A stretch of 64,000 nt of DNA, from NCBI RefSeq assembly GCF_012641275.1, contig NZ_JABAIA010000003.1, positions 186,001-250,000 of the forward strand, in the 5' to 3' direction. The translations under genes and the position numbers were made by a program. This DNA is from Chitinophaga varians. GTDB taxonomy: Bacteria > Bacteroidota > Bacteroidia > Chitinophagales > Chitinophagaceae. Positions 34,434-44,883 of the stretch are shown here, one piece after another. The notes beneath the pieces are model-generated. The model was not told where the DNA came from and did not search any database. It worked only from the letters and a program-made list of their open reading frames with translations. Within the stretch, counting starts at the first letter, position 1; each line of letters begins with the position of its first letter.

Positions 34434-34931
34434 ATGGAAAAACTAATTTTTGTTTTATTTTTAGCCATGGCCTTTCTGGACGCACCGGCGCAGATAACAA
34501 TTAAACAGATAGGAAAGGTACATTACGCCATTGTTCCGGCTAACAAACCGGTTTCCCTGCGTAACGACACGATTGCTCAATCAATAAATAACTATATTCA
34601 ACAACATGCAGAAAAAGATTTTCCGGATGTGTTGTTGTATATTAACGATCAGGATCCAGAAAGTATGTTGTCAAACTTTGAGCAGGTGCTGGTTTATTAT
34701 CAAAAATATGCTGGAGAGTTTTTTAATAAGTATGATGATGTATATCGCTATAATAGAGCGCATATTGGGATAGAAATATCGCTCTTTCACGATCATTATC
34801 AAAAAGGAATGGAGGCAATTGAATATGCGGTCAATCACTTGAAAAGGCTGAAGAAGAAGGAAAAACGCCTGTCCAGGAAAAGTAAAGACGGCGTATTGAC
34901 CGAAGTGGATTTAAAATGCTTTGAGTTGTAG
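34434..34931 (+). CDS. Secreted candidate immunity protein for the JAB-like toxin
   Basis: 165-aa exported protein (signal peptide MEKLIFVLFLAMAFLDAPAQ). The mature part is helical with many charged residues (NFEQVLVYYQKYAGEFFNKYDDVYRYN, NHLKRLKKKEKRLSRKSKDG). No family recognised. Position 1 bp behind a toxin tip is the classic place for an immunity gene, and the low GC fits. Its 3' end and flank are duplicated at 32373-32460, suggesting that immunity genes here recombine through their ends. Confidence 0.65.
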   Translation: MEKLIFVLFLAMAFLDAPAQITIKQIGKVHYAIVPANKPVSLRNDTIAQSINNYIQQHAEKDFPDVLLYINDQDPESMLSNFEQVLVYYQKYAGEFFNKYDDVYRYNRAHIGIEISLFHDHYQKGMEAIEYAVNHLKRLKKKEKRLSRKSKDGVLTEVDLKCFEL

Positions 34932-34993
34932 AATACGGAGGAATGTGGGGTACAGGTGCCTAAAGAAAATATTTATTCTATATAGAGCATTTG
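34908..34993 (+). repeat. Direct repeat copy 2 flanking the truncated RHS cassette
   Basis: Matches 32373-32460 over about 86 bp; covers the final codons of the immunity candidate and its downstream flank. The two copies enclose about 2.4 kb holding the truncated RHS gene, toxin tip and immunity gene. Confidence 0.65.
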
Positions 34994-35177
34994 AACCAGG
35001 CAAATTGAATAGTTGTTTAGTTAAAAGTTATCTTTGACTATATTGAAGACTTTCAACTCCCAAGGATTGTTTATTTTAAATTCTCGACTCTTATAAACCT
35101 ATTAGCGGAATGCAGACTATTTATTTCATTATTCAAAACTGTTACACCAATTGATCACTATATCTATCGTCATTACT

Positions 35178-38100
35178 ATGTTCCTATGCACTGTATTCGC
35201 TGTCCCGAGACGTTTTCTCATCTGCCTGGCAATGTTGTGTTGTCTATTTAATACAGACTGTTCCCGTTTATATGCGCAGTCCGACTCCAAAATGACAGAC
35301 CTGCCCAAATTAATTCCTCCCTCACCCAATGCGGCTGCACTGGGTAAATACGGGGATATACCAGTAGGACTATATACAGGGATACCCAACATAGGCATTC
35401 CGCTTTATACAGTGAAACTGGGAAAATTTTCCTTGCCGATATCCCTCAATTATCACTCCAGTGGTTTAAAAGTAGAGGAAAGGGCCAGTAATGTGGGATT
35501 GGGATGGTCGCTAAATGCCGGGGGGTAATCACGCGTACGGTACATGGGAAGCCGGATGAATCGGCGCTGGGCTATTGGAATTACGGCAATGTGGTGCCTG
35601 CCGATCTGAGAGACCATGACCTTACACAGTTTCTGGGTGGTTCTTATGACAGCGAGCCTGACATGTTTTACTATAATTTTGGTGGGAAGAGCGGCAAATT
35701 TATCATAGATGCAACGCCGGAGAAGAAGGCCCATATCATTCCCTTTCAGGACCTATCTATCTCACACGATAATACCTTGTCCAGATTTGAAATAGTAGAC
35801 GAAAATGGAATCAGATATATATTTAGTACCAATGAGATTTCGCATGTCGATGGCGGTGGAGGATTAATTACCAACCACACGTCCGCCTGGTACCTGACCC
35901 AGATTGTGACGCCTTTTGGTACGGTTGATTTGAGCTATGCTGCAACAGATGATTTGCCTGAAGTGATACAATACTCCTCTGTTGATTATCTGCAGGCGGC
36001 AGGGAGTTACAGCGCATGCATGCCGCTGGACCTGTCGAGCGCTGTTTCAAGTACCACCTATAATGGTAAGGTGCTGACTGATATTACCACCCCATTTGAA
36101 AATGTACATTTTTATAATACCGGCAACCGGTTGGACCTGCAGGGGGTATCGAAAGTGGATTCAATGGTTGTTTCCGATTATAAAGGAATATCTAAAATGA
36201 AATTTGGATTATCCTATAGCTATTTTGAGAATAATAGCAATTCTTTCAGGCTTAGACTGGATAGACTGACACAATATGCCGTCAATGATACCGGCACCTT
36301 AGTACATGCATTTGAGTATTATGCGCCAACGGCTGTTCCTGCAGTAACCTCTCTTTCTCAGGACTATTGGGGTTACTTTAATGGAGCGCAGAATACCACG
36401 TTGTTGCCGGAAATTGATCCCCGCCTTTGGGGGCCGTTATATAGCAAACCCGGCGCCAATAGAAAACCTGATGCAGCTTACGCGATCACTGGTGTACTAA
36501 AGAAGATAACTTACCCTGCCGGCGGGTATACCCAGTTTATTTATGAAAGTAATGACTATGGGTATAAGGAGGGCAGAATGATTACTGACCGACCAGAAAT
36601 AGCCGGTATGGCAAACACTTCCGCTTCCATGACTAACACCGTAAATGCTCCCTATAATGCGAAAACCTTTACGATAGATCATGTGCAAAGAATTTCCATG
36701 ACGATAGGTGGCAACTACAGTGGGGCAACGCCCGTTGAAAACGGTCCCAGTGTGTATGTAAAACGAATCAACACGGACGGAAGTAAGACGGTGCTTTATG
36801 AACAGTTTATGATAAACGCCACCGCTACCAGGACATTGGATATTACCGATACAGGAACTTACGAAATCTCAGCTGGGGTAGACGGGAAGGTACAAAATGC
36901 ATCCATCCGCGTGGATTATTTTGCCCTTGGCCCGGATACGATCAAGGTAGTGAAAGGTGGAGGTTTAAGAATTAAAAGGATTGTTAACAATGACGGAATT
37001 ACTCCTGTGGAAAATATCCGGAACTTTTACTACCGCATGGAAGGGGACACTGCCCGTTCTTCGGGAAACCTGATCAGCCCTTACATGTTCGCTGAATTCA
37101 AAACAACAAACAGTGGCGCCTGTACTTTTCTGCAAAGGGCAACATTCTCCACCAATTATTTAGGTTTTACCCAGGGGGCTCCTGTAGGGTATAGTTGCGT
37201 AAAAGAGGAAGTATCCGGTGCTACCAGCAATGGCTCGGTTGTGTCGCTTTTTAAAAATGAGGCTCCCAATACGCGTGCTGCTTTGTATGCATTTGATTTG
37301 ACAGCCCCCGACGGCACACCCAATATCAGGGCAAATGGCCTGTCGAATAAAGCCAGTACAGATATGGATGTCTTTAGGGGACATCTGATGACAGAAAAAT
37401 ACTATAGTAACAATGGTCAGCTTATTAGGTCGGTAAGCAACAACTACACCGTTGACCGCTACGGTCAGGGATTACCCAACTATTTTGAGGTAAAAGTCAT
37501 CCAGCCATTTTCATTTCAGGTATGTCTGAAGGATTGTAATATCTGTGATCCGGGGAATCCTAATAATCCAATAGGTTGCCATGAGTTTGGAATTAAGAAC
37601 TATTCCTACGCTGAAAGCCGCGTTGTCAGCCCGTGGATTGTTAAAACCCGAACTATAGAAACAGATTATTTTCCTGAGAGAAATGATTCTTTACAAAAGG
37701 AAGTCCGCTATTATTATGAGAATCCGCAGCATGGCCTGCTTACCCGTATGGTAGCGTTGCAAAGTACAGGAGATAGTTTGATCACCGTCAGCAAATATCC
37801 ACTGGATTCCATCAACGGATTGTCAGCCAGCGCTGCTGCGGCCAAGTCGCTACTGGTAGCCAAACACTATGCGGCAACATTATTACAGCAGTCCAAGCTT
37901 AAAAATAATAGCTCCCTGGAAGATGTGTTGATCAATTACAGTGTATGGCCATCAGGTCTGCCTTTGCCGGAAAGTGTTTTCAGTCGTACGCTCAATAATC
38001 CAGTGGAAAACAGACTTACGTTTTTCAACTATGACAACACAGCTAATATATTGGAACAGTCAAAAAGTAATGACGTGCATGAAGTCTATTTATGGGGATA

Positions 38101-38431
38101 TAAAAGACAATATCCTGTCGCTAAAATAGTGGGAGGTGACTATAATACCATTATATCTAAAGTAGATAGTAATGTGCTGGACAATCCGGCCAATGATGAA
38201 GCGTTGAGAAATGAAATCGACAAAATAAGGAAGGCACCAGGCAATGAAAAAATGTTGGTTTCGACATATACCTATTCTCCTGTTTGGGGGTTAACCAGTG
38301 AAACCGATCCTGCTGGTAAAGTTACGTTCTATGAGTATGATGGTTTCGGAAGACTTAAACTCATCAGAGATTTGAATGGTAAAATACTTAAACAATTCGA
38401 TTATCGGTATCTGCAGTCCGTTGGCCAATAG
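35178..38431 (+). pseudogene. YD-repeat/RHS-like secreted protein, split by a frameshift in a G tract
   Basis: Originally one protein of about 1084 aa. The first part (signal peptide MFLCTVFAVPRRFLICLAML; GLYTGIPNIGIPLYTVKLG; ASNVGLGWSLNAGG) stops at 35526-35528; the rest continues in the +1 frame as VITRTVHGKPDES and runs to 38431, ending in YD repeats (TFYEYDGFGRLKLIRDLNG). The break is at a run of six G (35520-35525); seven G would restore the frame. The protein lacks a polymorphic toxin tip and resembles the large partner proteins often found before DUF6443 RHS genes in Bacteroidota. A single-base error in the assembly or true on/off slippage are both possible. An in-frame TTG at 35151 is an alternative start. 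Confidence 0.8.
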
Positions 38432-38466
38432 CGGGGGTCACTGTTTATGGCTACTTTTATTAAAAA

Positions 38467-38502
38467 AAGCCCTGGCGATGATCATCCTCGCCAGGGTTTT
38501 CC
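38467..38502 (+). terminator. Intrinsic terminator after the frameshifted YD-repeat gene
   Basis: CCCTGGCGA pairs with TCGCCAGGG around a short loop, followed by TTTT; A-rich sequence precedes the stem. Confidence 0.8.
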
Positions 38503-38667
38503 TGTTAAAATCTATTCTATGGTCTGTTAAACCGGAAAGTTGTCTAACTAAAAAGAATGGGATTCACCCATAAAAGCTATTAATATTTCAGATTCCCTAA
38601 TTGGATAATATTTTATATTTTTAGCCTCTGAGATCCCGTTTTCAACTGTTGCCCAAGAATAATACCT

Positions 38668-41600
38668 ATGAGAGAAAGAACTCAACGTAGCATCATCCAA
38701 ATTTCTGCGTTTTTATTGTTTACAGCCATATTATCCGGTAGCCAGATAGTTTCAGGCCAGCAGCCTGGTGGCGGTGGATTGCCTGCAGCGACGCCTGTAA
38801 ACATCCCCGGAGCCTATACGAATACATCGGTCAACTATATCCGGACCTGGGAGCCAGCCAAACCACTGACAGACCCCGCTGCAGTAATGGCCCAGACAAA
38901 TCCGACAGCCGATGTAAGACAGGCTACGCAGTACTTTGACGGACTTGGGCGGCCTTTGCAGACGGTGGCCAAAGATATGGGTGGTAAAGGCGGAGACATG
39001 ATAACTCCAGTGATATATGATGCCTTTGGGCGGGAACAGTTCAAGTATCTGCCCTACACGGGAGCCGCCACTGATGGTAAGTTCAAAACGACGGCCTTTG
39101 GTGACCAGGACCAGTTTTACCGGAACTCCGGTAAGTATACCGGAGAACGGATATTTTACAGCCAGACAGAATTTGAAGCCTCCCCGTTGAGCCGGGTGCT
39201 GAAAACTTACGCTCCGGGCAACAGCTGGGCGACCAAACCAGTAACGCTTCAATACCTCGTTAACACAGTCGCCGACTCTGTGCGTATCTGGAACATAGAT
39301 GCCGCCGGAAACCCTGTCAGTCCGGGTGCGTATGCTGCCGGACAGTTATCTGTAACAGTGACAACAGATGAAGACGGTGGCCAGGTGGCGGAATATAAAG
39401 ACAAATCCGGCCGGGTGGTACTTAAAAAAGTCCGGGCAGCCGGCAATGCCGGTACGGCCCATATGGGATGGCTGTGTACCTATTATATCTATGACGACCT
39501 GAATAACCTGCGTTTTGTGATCCCGCCGTTGGGCGTGGAGAAGATCATCGGTAGCTGGAATACAGCCGCTATCGCTGATGGCTTGTGTTTTCAATATAGC
39601 TACGATGGCAGAAACCGGATGATTACTAAAAAGGTCCCTGGTGCGGGTGTAGTAGAAATGGTGTATGACGTGCGTGACCGATTGGTATTTACCAGGGATG
39701 CCAACCAGCGAGCGTTGAACCAGTGGTTGGTGACCTTTTATGATGATCTGAACCGCCCGGTGGAGACAGCGCTTTACAACAGGGATATCTCCCGGGAGGC
39801 TTTACAGGCGCAGATGAATGGTGCAATTGCCAATACAGGCAACAGTAGCTATGTTTTCCCGGGGATAGCAGACCTGACGGTAGCTTATCATGACCGTAGC
39901 CTCTATGAAGCTACTAATTCGGTGACGCTGGAAAACGGTTTCGATACGGGTAATGGTGCAGATGCCGATATCAACATTAACCCTTCTATGAATAACGGTG
40001 GGGTGAACATGGTCGTCTCCAATCCGTTACCGGACATTTTTAGCAGTGGTACGCTGACACCATTGACTTTTACCTTTTACGATAAATACGACTACCAGGG
40101 AGCTAAACCATCCCTGAGCAGCGATTTTGGTAAACCGTCCGACTCCGGTAATCTGTACGTGGAGCCCGTAACCGTAGGCAATCTTACTAAAGGCCTGGTA
40201 ACGGGCACGCGTATCCGCATACTGGGCACGGATACCTGGCTGACCACCACCAGCTATTATAACGACAAAGGGCGGGTAAGCCAGATACTATCGGATAATG
40301 CGACCGGAGGTACGGACGTGATCACCACCCGCTATGATTTTACCGGAAAAGTAGTCAGCACTTATCAGCGGCATACAAACACCCGGAGCGGTGTTACACC
40401 GCAAACCACAGTGCTCACCACTATGTTTTATGATGCGCAGGGAAGGGTGAAGGCCATCAATAAACAGTTGAACGATAATCCCGGCCTACTTCGCACGGTA
40501 GCCAGAAACAGCTATGATGCCATTGGCCAGCTGGAACTAAAAGAACTGGGCATTGCCGGTGGTGGTGTTCCGTTGGAAAAGCAGACCTTCGATTATAACC
40601 TTCGTGGCTGGTTGCGCAGCATCAGCAAGGAATACCTGCAAAGCGGCACGGGCGGCGCACACTTTGGCCAGGAGCTGAACTATGACTATGGCTTCACCAG
40701 CCAGGCGTTTAACGGCAATATCGCCGGCATCCGTTGGAAAGGCTGGAACGATACCACCCAACGGGCTTATGGGTTTACCTATGATCAGGTCAACCGTTTA
40801 AAAGGAGCGGCTTTCTCCCAGATCAGTGGCGGCAACTGGTTAAACAGTACGGTAGACTTTACAGTAGCAAACATCAGTTATGATGCCAATGGTAACCTGT
40901 TGAGCATGAATCAGCGAGGCCAGCTGAACAATGCGCCCGGTAACGTGGACCAGCTGAGCTATCGCTACAATGCCAATAGTAACCAGCTGCAGTCCGTATA
41001 CGATGCGGTAAGGGCCAAAACGGGCCTCGGAGATTTTACCGACAGCCAGGCAGATGGTACTGATTACAGCTACGACGGCGCCGGTAACCTCGTTCACGAT
41101 GAGAATAAGCAGATTGCCTCCATCAGCTATAATCATCTCAACCTGCCTGAATTGATAACGATTACGGGTAAGGGAAATATCCGTTTTGTATATGACGCTG
41201 CCGGTGCGAAGGTACGCAAGGTTGTTACCGATAACACCAGCGGAGTTGCTAAAGTCACCACGACAGACTATCTGGGCGGTTTCGTATACGAAAATGACAG
41301 CCTGCGTTTTGCCGGACATGAAGAGGGCAGGATACGGACTGTTTATCAGGCCGGTCAGGCGCCTGATTTTGTATACGACTATTTTGTAAAAGACCATTTA
41401 GGTAACACTCGGCTGGTGCTGAGAGAACAGACAAACCTGTCCATGTATGCAGCTACCATGGAGACGCCCAATGCGGCCAAAGAAAACCAGCTGTTCAGTA
41501 ATATTGACAATACCCGGAGCAACAAACCGGTAGGCTATCCTGCAGATGAAAGTGCCGGAAAGAATGAATCTGTGGCCAAACTGACAGCTACCGGCAACGG

Positions 41601-43134
41601 TAAGAAGATAGGGCCTTCGCTGGTGTTAAGGGTCATGGCAGGGGATACGATCCAGTTGAGTAGCAAGGCATTTTACAAATCCAATGGCCCGGTTAACAAG
41701 TATAGCCCTGTTGTACCGGCGGAGAATATGGTAGCGGACCTCATCGCTGCCTTTGGAGGCTCCGCTGCTGCTGATGCTGTGCATGGTAGCGCAGCGCCTG
41801 TAAATAGTACGCCATTTAACGCTAATTTTTATAATAACGATTACCGTCAGCTGAAAGAAAAAAATCCGGATCAGCAACATTGTAAGCCCAAAGCTTATCT
41901 GAACTACGTTCTATTTGATGACCAGTTTAAAATGGTGGAAGAAAACAGTGGTGTGAAGCAGGTGAAGGCAGAGCCAGACCAGTTGCAGACGCTTTCACAA
42001 GATAAAATGGTGATGAAAAAGAGCGGATTTTTGTATGTTTATACCAGTAACGAAAGTGCGCAGGAAGTGTTCTTTGATAACTTAGTGGTTTCACAAGCCA
42101 GCGGGCCGGTTGTAGAAGAGACGCATTATTATCCGTTTGGTTTGACAATGAGTGGGATATCTTCAAATGCGTTGAAGGGAAGCAACTACGCTGAAAATCG
42201 CCTGAAATACAACGGGAAAGAGCTACAGAGTAAAGAGTTCGGAGATGGGGCAGGGTTGGAGTGGTATGACTATGGAGCGAGGATGTATGATGCACAGATA
42301 GGGAGGTGGCATGTAATAGACCCTCTAACAGAGCAAGCAAGAAGATGGAGTCCATATAGATATGGTCTGGATAATCCCATAAGATTTATTGACTTAGATG
42401 GAATGATAGAAGGTGACTATTATGGAAAAGATGGATCATATTTAGGAAATGATGGTATTAATGATGGTTTGGCATATGTCGCTGATGGGAAATCAGGAAA
42501 CAGCTTTACAAATGCGAAGCAACTTACACTTTCGAACAGCGACTTGTTAGGCAGGGCTAATCTTGTTTATGGTGAAGGAGGTCCGGAAACTTACCTGGCA
42601 ACTGCTCATACGATCCAGAATAAGGAAGATTTACTGCGGAATGTTAATAGCTTTCCCGGCGAATATAAGTTTATGGATGCTATGATGGCAGATGGAAATA
42701 AAGATATTAAGCCAGAACAGTATTTCTCGCCGTCTGCGAGCATTAATAATAACTCACTAGCAAGGGAATTCGGGCAAGATAGGAGCAATCCTGGAAGCTT
42801 TAATAAGAATGAGAAAGCGGCAGTAGCTGCGGTTATTAATGCTGATACAAGGGATCCATCAAATAAATCTCTGCTATCTGGGGGGTATCACCCTGCCGAC
42901 CCAACTAAAGGGGCTGTAGAATGGAGATCAACTTCGACAAAAGGATTGCAATCATATCTTGATGCACGTAAAAGTGAAACATCAATGGGAGTGAAGAAGT
43001 TTTCTACGATAACTAGCTTTAATGCTGGTGCTGGAAGAACTTCTGTGTATCGAAAATTTTCCAGCGAGTATTTAAATAAAAAATATCCTACTAAATATGA
43101 GAAAAAATGGAGAGATGCACAAGGTGCATTATAG
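38668..43134 (+). CDS. Full-length RHS polymorphic toxin, DUF6443 type
   Basis: 1488-aa secreted RHS protein. Signal peptide at 1-30; DUF6443 region at about 70-200; YD/RHS repeats from about 380 to 930 (for example RYDFTGKVVSTYQRH, YSYDGAGNLVHDENKQI); DHLGNTRLVL near 910; RHS-associated core at about 1150-1243 (EETHYYPFGLTMSGISSNAL, YDYGARMYDAQIGRWHVIDP, SPYRYGLDNPIRFIDLDGM); then a variable tip of about 243 residues. The tip has no motif I can assign with certainty. LVYGEGGPE near residue 1300 together with AAVAAVINADTRDPSNK faintly recalls SleB/muramidase-like cell-wall hydrolases with a catalytic GE glutamate. The gene is followed by an overlapping exported immunity candidate, consistent with a periplasmic target. 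Confidence 0.9.
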   Translation: MRERTQRSIIQISAFLLFTAILSGSQIVSGQQPGGGGLPAATPVNIPGAYTNTSVNYIRTWEPAKPLTDPAAVMAQTNPTADVRQATQYFDGLGRPLQTVAKDMGGKGGDMITPVIYDAFGREQFKYLPYTGAATDGKFKTTAFGDQDQFYRNSGKYTGERIFYSQTEFEASPLSRVLKTYAPGNSWATKPVTLQYLVNTVADSVRIWNIDAAGNPVSPGAYAAGQLSVTVTTDEDGGQVAEYKDKSGRVVLKKVRAAGNAGTAHMGWLCTYYIYDDLNNLRFVIPPLGVEKIIGSWNTAAIADGLCFQYSYDGRNRMITKKVPGAGVVEMVYDVRDRLVFTRDANQRALNQWLVTFYDDLNRPVETALYNRDISREALQAQMNGAIANTGNSSYVFPGIADLTVAYHDRSLYEATNSVTLENGFDTGNGADADININPSMNNGGVNMVVSNPLPDIFSSGTLTPLTFTFYDKYDYQGAKPSLSSDFGKPSDSGNLYVEPVTVGNLTKGLVTGTRIRILGTDTWLTTTSYYNDKGRVSQILSDNATGGTDVITTRYDFTGKVVSTYQRHTNTRSGVTPQTTVLTTMFYDAQGRVKAINKQLNDNPGLLRTVARNSYDAIGQLELKELGIAGGGVPLEKQTFDYNLRGWLRSISKEYLQSGTGGAHFGQELNYDYGFTSQAFNGNIAGIRWKGWNDTTQRAYGFTYDQVNRLKGAAFSQISGGNWLNSTVDFTVANISYDANGNLLSMNQRGQLNNAPGNVDQLSYRYNANSNQLQSVYDAVRAKTGLGDFTDSQADGTDYSYDGAGNLVHDENKQIASISYNHLNLPELITITGKGNIRFVYDAAGAKVRKVVTDNTSGVAKVTTTDYLGGFVYENDSLRFAGHEEGRIRTVYQAGQAPDFVYDYFVKDHLGNTRLVLREQTNLSMYAATMETPNAAKENQLFSNIDNTRSNKPVGYPADESAGKNESVAKLTATGNGKKIGPSLVLRVMAGDTIQLSSKAFYKSNGPVNKYSPVVPAENMVADLIAAFGGSAAADAVHGSAAPVNSTPFNANFYNNDYRQLKEKNPDQQHCKPKAYLNYVLFDDQFKMVEENSGVKQVKAEPDQLQTLSQDKMVMKKSGFLYVYTSNESAQEVFFDNLVVSQASGPVVEETHYYPFGLTMSGISSNALKGSNYAENRLKYNGKELQSKEFGDGAGLEWYDYGARMYDAQIGRWHVIDPLTEQARRWSPYRYGLDNPIRFIDLDGMIEGDYYGKDGSYLGNDGINDGLAYVADGKSGNSFTNAKQLTLSNSDLLGRANLVYGEGGPETYLATAHTIQNKEDLLRNVNSFPGEYKFMDAMMADGNKDIKPEQYFSPSASINNNSLAREFGQDRSNPGSFNKNEKAAVAAVINADTRDPSNKSLLSGGYHPADPTKGAVEWRSTSTKGLQSYLDARKSETSMGVKKFSTITSFNAGAGRTSVYRKFSSEYLNKKYPTKYEKKWRDAQGAL

Positions 43135-43906
43135 TATTATAGCCCTAGTGTTCTGTATCATAGTGTCATATTTTTATCCAACCAACTCTGTCATCGCGAA
43201 CGGAAAAAGGGGGAATGATTCGTTATTTTTTTCTTATGGCACACTACAACGAAAATTATTGCCATTTAAAAAAGTGGTTCTGCCAAAGTTTATTACTAAT
43301 ACAAAAGTAATTAGGCCAGGTTCTAATACTCCCAATACATTGAGAATATCAAAAGAAAGTAAAACGCCACTAAAAATAACACTATATCAACATTCTCTGA
43401 ATTGGTTTGACGAAAAAGGGATTGTGGAAAAAGACAGGATCCAACTTAAAGGAAAAACTTATCTTATTGATTCAATCTTTAGTAATCCGATTAATGAAAG
43501 ACCACTAAGATTAGAAATGTCGGCTATTTATGAACTGAGCTATAACAGCAAAAAATTTATCTCAATGCAGTTCGAAAGACCTGATTTTAATGGTACTGGT
43601 TTACAGCCGTGGTATATTTTATTATGTGATATTACTGATTTGAGTCACATTAAGATTTATGGGTTGGTTACCTTGAATAACAATGATGAAAGCTACCAAG
43701 CGCCAATTTGTATTGGAGACTTTAATTTAGACGGGAATTTAGAATTCGCAAAATGGGAGAATTATCAAAATAATGAGGTGAAAACATATATTCTTAAGGA
43801 TGGGCAATGCATTTTGCAGCCCTATTCCCTTAAGATATTTGAACTGGAAAAAGGAAATTTTTATATAGATATTCAACATTCTAAATGGTATTTCCCACTT
43901 AAATAG
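43115..43906 (+). CDS. Exported candidate immunity protein for the 1488-aa RHS toxin
   Basis: 263-aa protein (an ATG at 43097 would add six residues) that overlaps the 3' end of the RHS gene. N-terminal signal or anchor segment YSIIALVFCIIVSYFYP; mature part AT-rich in codons, with strands such as FISMQFERPDFNGTG, WYILLCDITDLSHIKIYGL and an FNLDGNLEFAKWENY segment resembling FG-GAP/VCBS-like repeats. Family not recognised. Immediate overlap with a variable toxin tip strongly suggests it is the cognate immunity gene, and export would match a toxin acting in the periplasm. Confidence 0.65.
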   Translation: MHKVHYSIIALVFCIIVSYFYPTNSVIANGKRGNDSLFFSYGTLQRKLLPFKKVVLPKFITNTKVIRPGSNTPNTLRISKESKTPLKITLYQHSLNWFDEKGIVEKDRIQLKGKTYLIDSIFSNPINERPLRLEMSAIYELSYNSKKFISMQFERPDFNGTGLQPWYILLCDITDLSHIKIYGLVTLNNNDESYQAPICIGDFNLDGNLEFAKWENYQNNEVKTYILKDGQCILQPYSLKIFELEKGNFYIDIQHSKWYFPLK

Positions 43907-43956
43907 TTCCTGTACCGTCTCTAGAGGAGACGCATTATTATCCATTTGGGTTAACG

Positions 43957-44883
43957 ATGGCGGGGATTAGTTCGAATGCGTTGAAGAGCGCGAATTACCC
44001 GGAGAACAGGAAGAAGTATAACGGGATTGAGTTTACGAGTGAGTTAGACCTGGATATATATGATGCTCAGTTTAGGAATCTTGATCCGCAGATAGGAAGG
44101 TGGAACCAGATAGACCCGAAAATAGATAATATGGAGGCATGGTCGCCGTATGCCTCTAATTATGATAACCCGATCAGGTTTCTTGACTTTTTAGGAGATG
44201 AGCCTTTAGGAGGCGGGACCCCTATTATGTGGACAGCTGGTCAAAAGCAAGCGGAATATGTAAAAGCAATTTTGCGACCTGTTGGAAATTTTGTTGTCGA
44301 ACTTTTAGGGCGTACTGCTGTCGCGGCAGCAGGGATCTTGAATGCTGCTGGAGGAGGAAGGACATCCGCTGAATCCATCGGGTTGTCTGGGTCCCAGGCA
44401 GATCAATATAATGCTGCAACTACTGTTGGCTCCACCCTCCCTCTTCCAATGCCAGGAGGAGGTTTACCTGGTGAAAGCGCCGCATTAGCATTAGCAAATG
44501 GTGTCTCAGTAGGAGCTTCAGAGGGTTTAGCTATAAACATAAGTAATGTTGTTTTGGCAAAAGGAGGAGCCGCGCCCAATCGTACAGGGTCTCAAGGTGA
44601 AGCAGCGACTGGGTCAGATAAAGGAGGGCAAAAAGAGACATATGTAGACCCAATATCAGGAAAAGATAGAATTGCTGATAAATCTACAATCACTCAATTG
44701 CATGAAACAAAAAATGTAGGCTATCAGTACCTTAGTACGCAATTAAAAGATGCCATTCAGTATGCAAAAGATGGAGGCAGGAAATTTATGTTATGGTTAA
44801 GATCGGATACGAAAGTATCCAGGCAATTGCAGGAAGAGATTAAGAATGGGAATGTCAGAAGAAAGACAATTCCGGGAACATAG
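43957..44883 (+). CDS. Orphan RHS core plus nuclease-like toxin cassette
   Basis: 308-aa frame that lacks the RHS N-terminus and repeats. In-frame homology begins right after the preceding immunity stop (43907) with EETHYYPFGLTM and continues AGISSNALKSANYPENRKKYNG, which repeats the core of the upstream 1488-aa protein. The core ends near DNPIRFLDFLGDE; a hydrophobic pre-toxin stretch follows (AVAAAGILNAAGGG, LPLPMPGGGLPG); the tip has DPISGKDRIADKSTITQLHETKNVGYQ and later LRSDTKVS, the D...ExK layout of restriction-endonuclease-fold toxins. It is probably silent until recombined onto a full RHS gene through the shared core. Its immunity candidate overlaps its 3' end. Confidence 0.75.
   Translation: MAGISSNALKSANYPENRKKYNGIEFTSELDLDIYDAQFRNLDPQIGRWNQIDPKIDNMEAWSPYASNYDNPIRFLDFLGDEPLGGGTPIMWTAGQKQAEYVKAILRPVGNFVVELLGRTAVAAAGILNAAGGGRTSAESIGLSGSQADQYNAATTVGSTLPLPMPGGGLPGESAALALANGVSVGASEGLAINISNVVLAKGGAAPNRTGSQGEAATGSDKGGQKETYVDPISGKDRIADKSTITQLHETKNVGYQYLSTQLKDAIQYAKDGGRKFMLWLRSDTKVSRQLQEEIKNGNVRRKTIPGT

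Noticed and set aside
41927..42355. 142-codon minus-strand frame in the RHS core region
   Set aside because: Antisense to the conserved RHS core; no supporting features.
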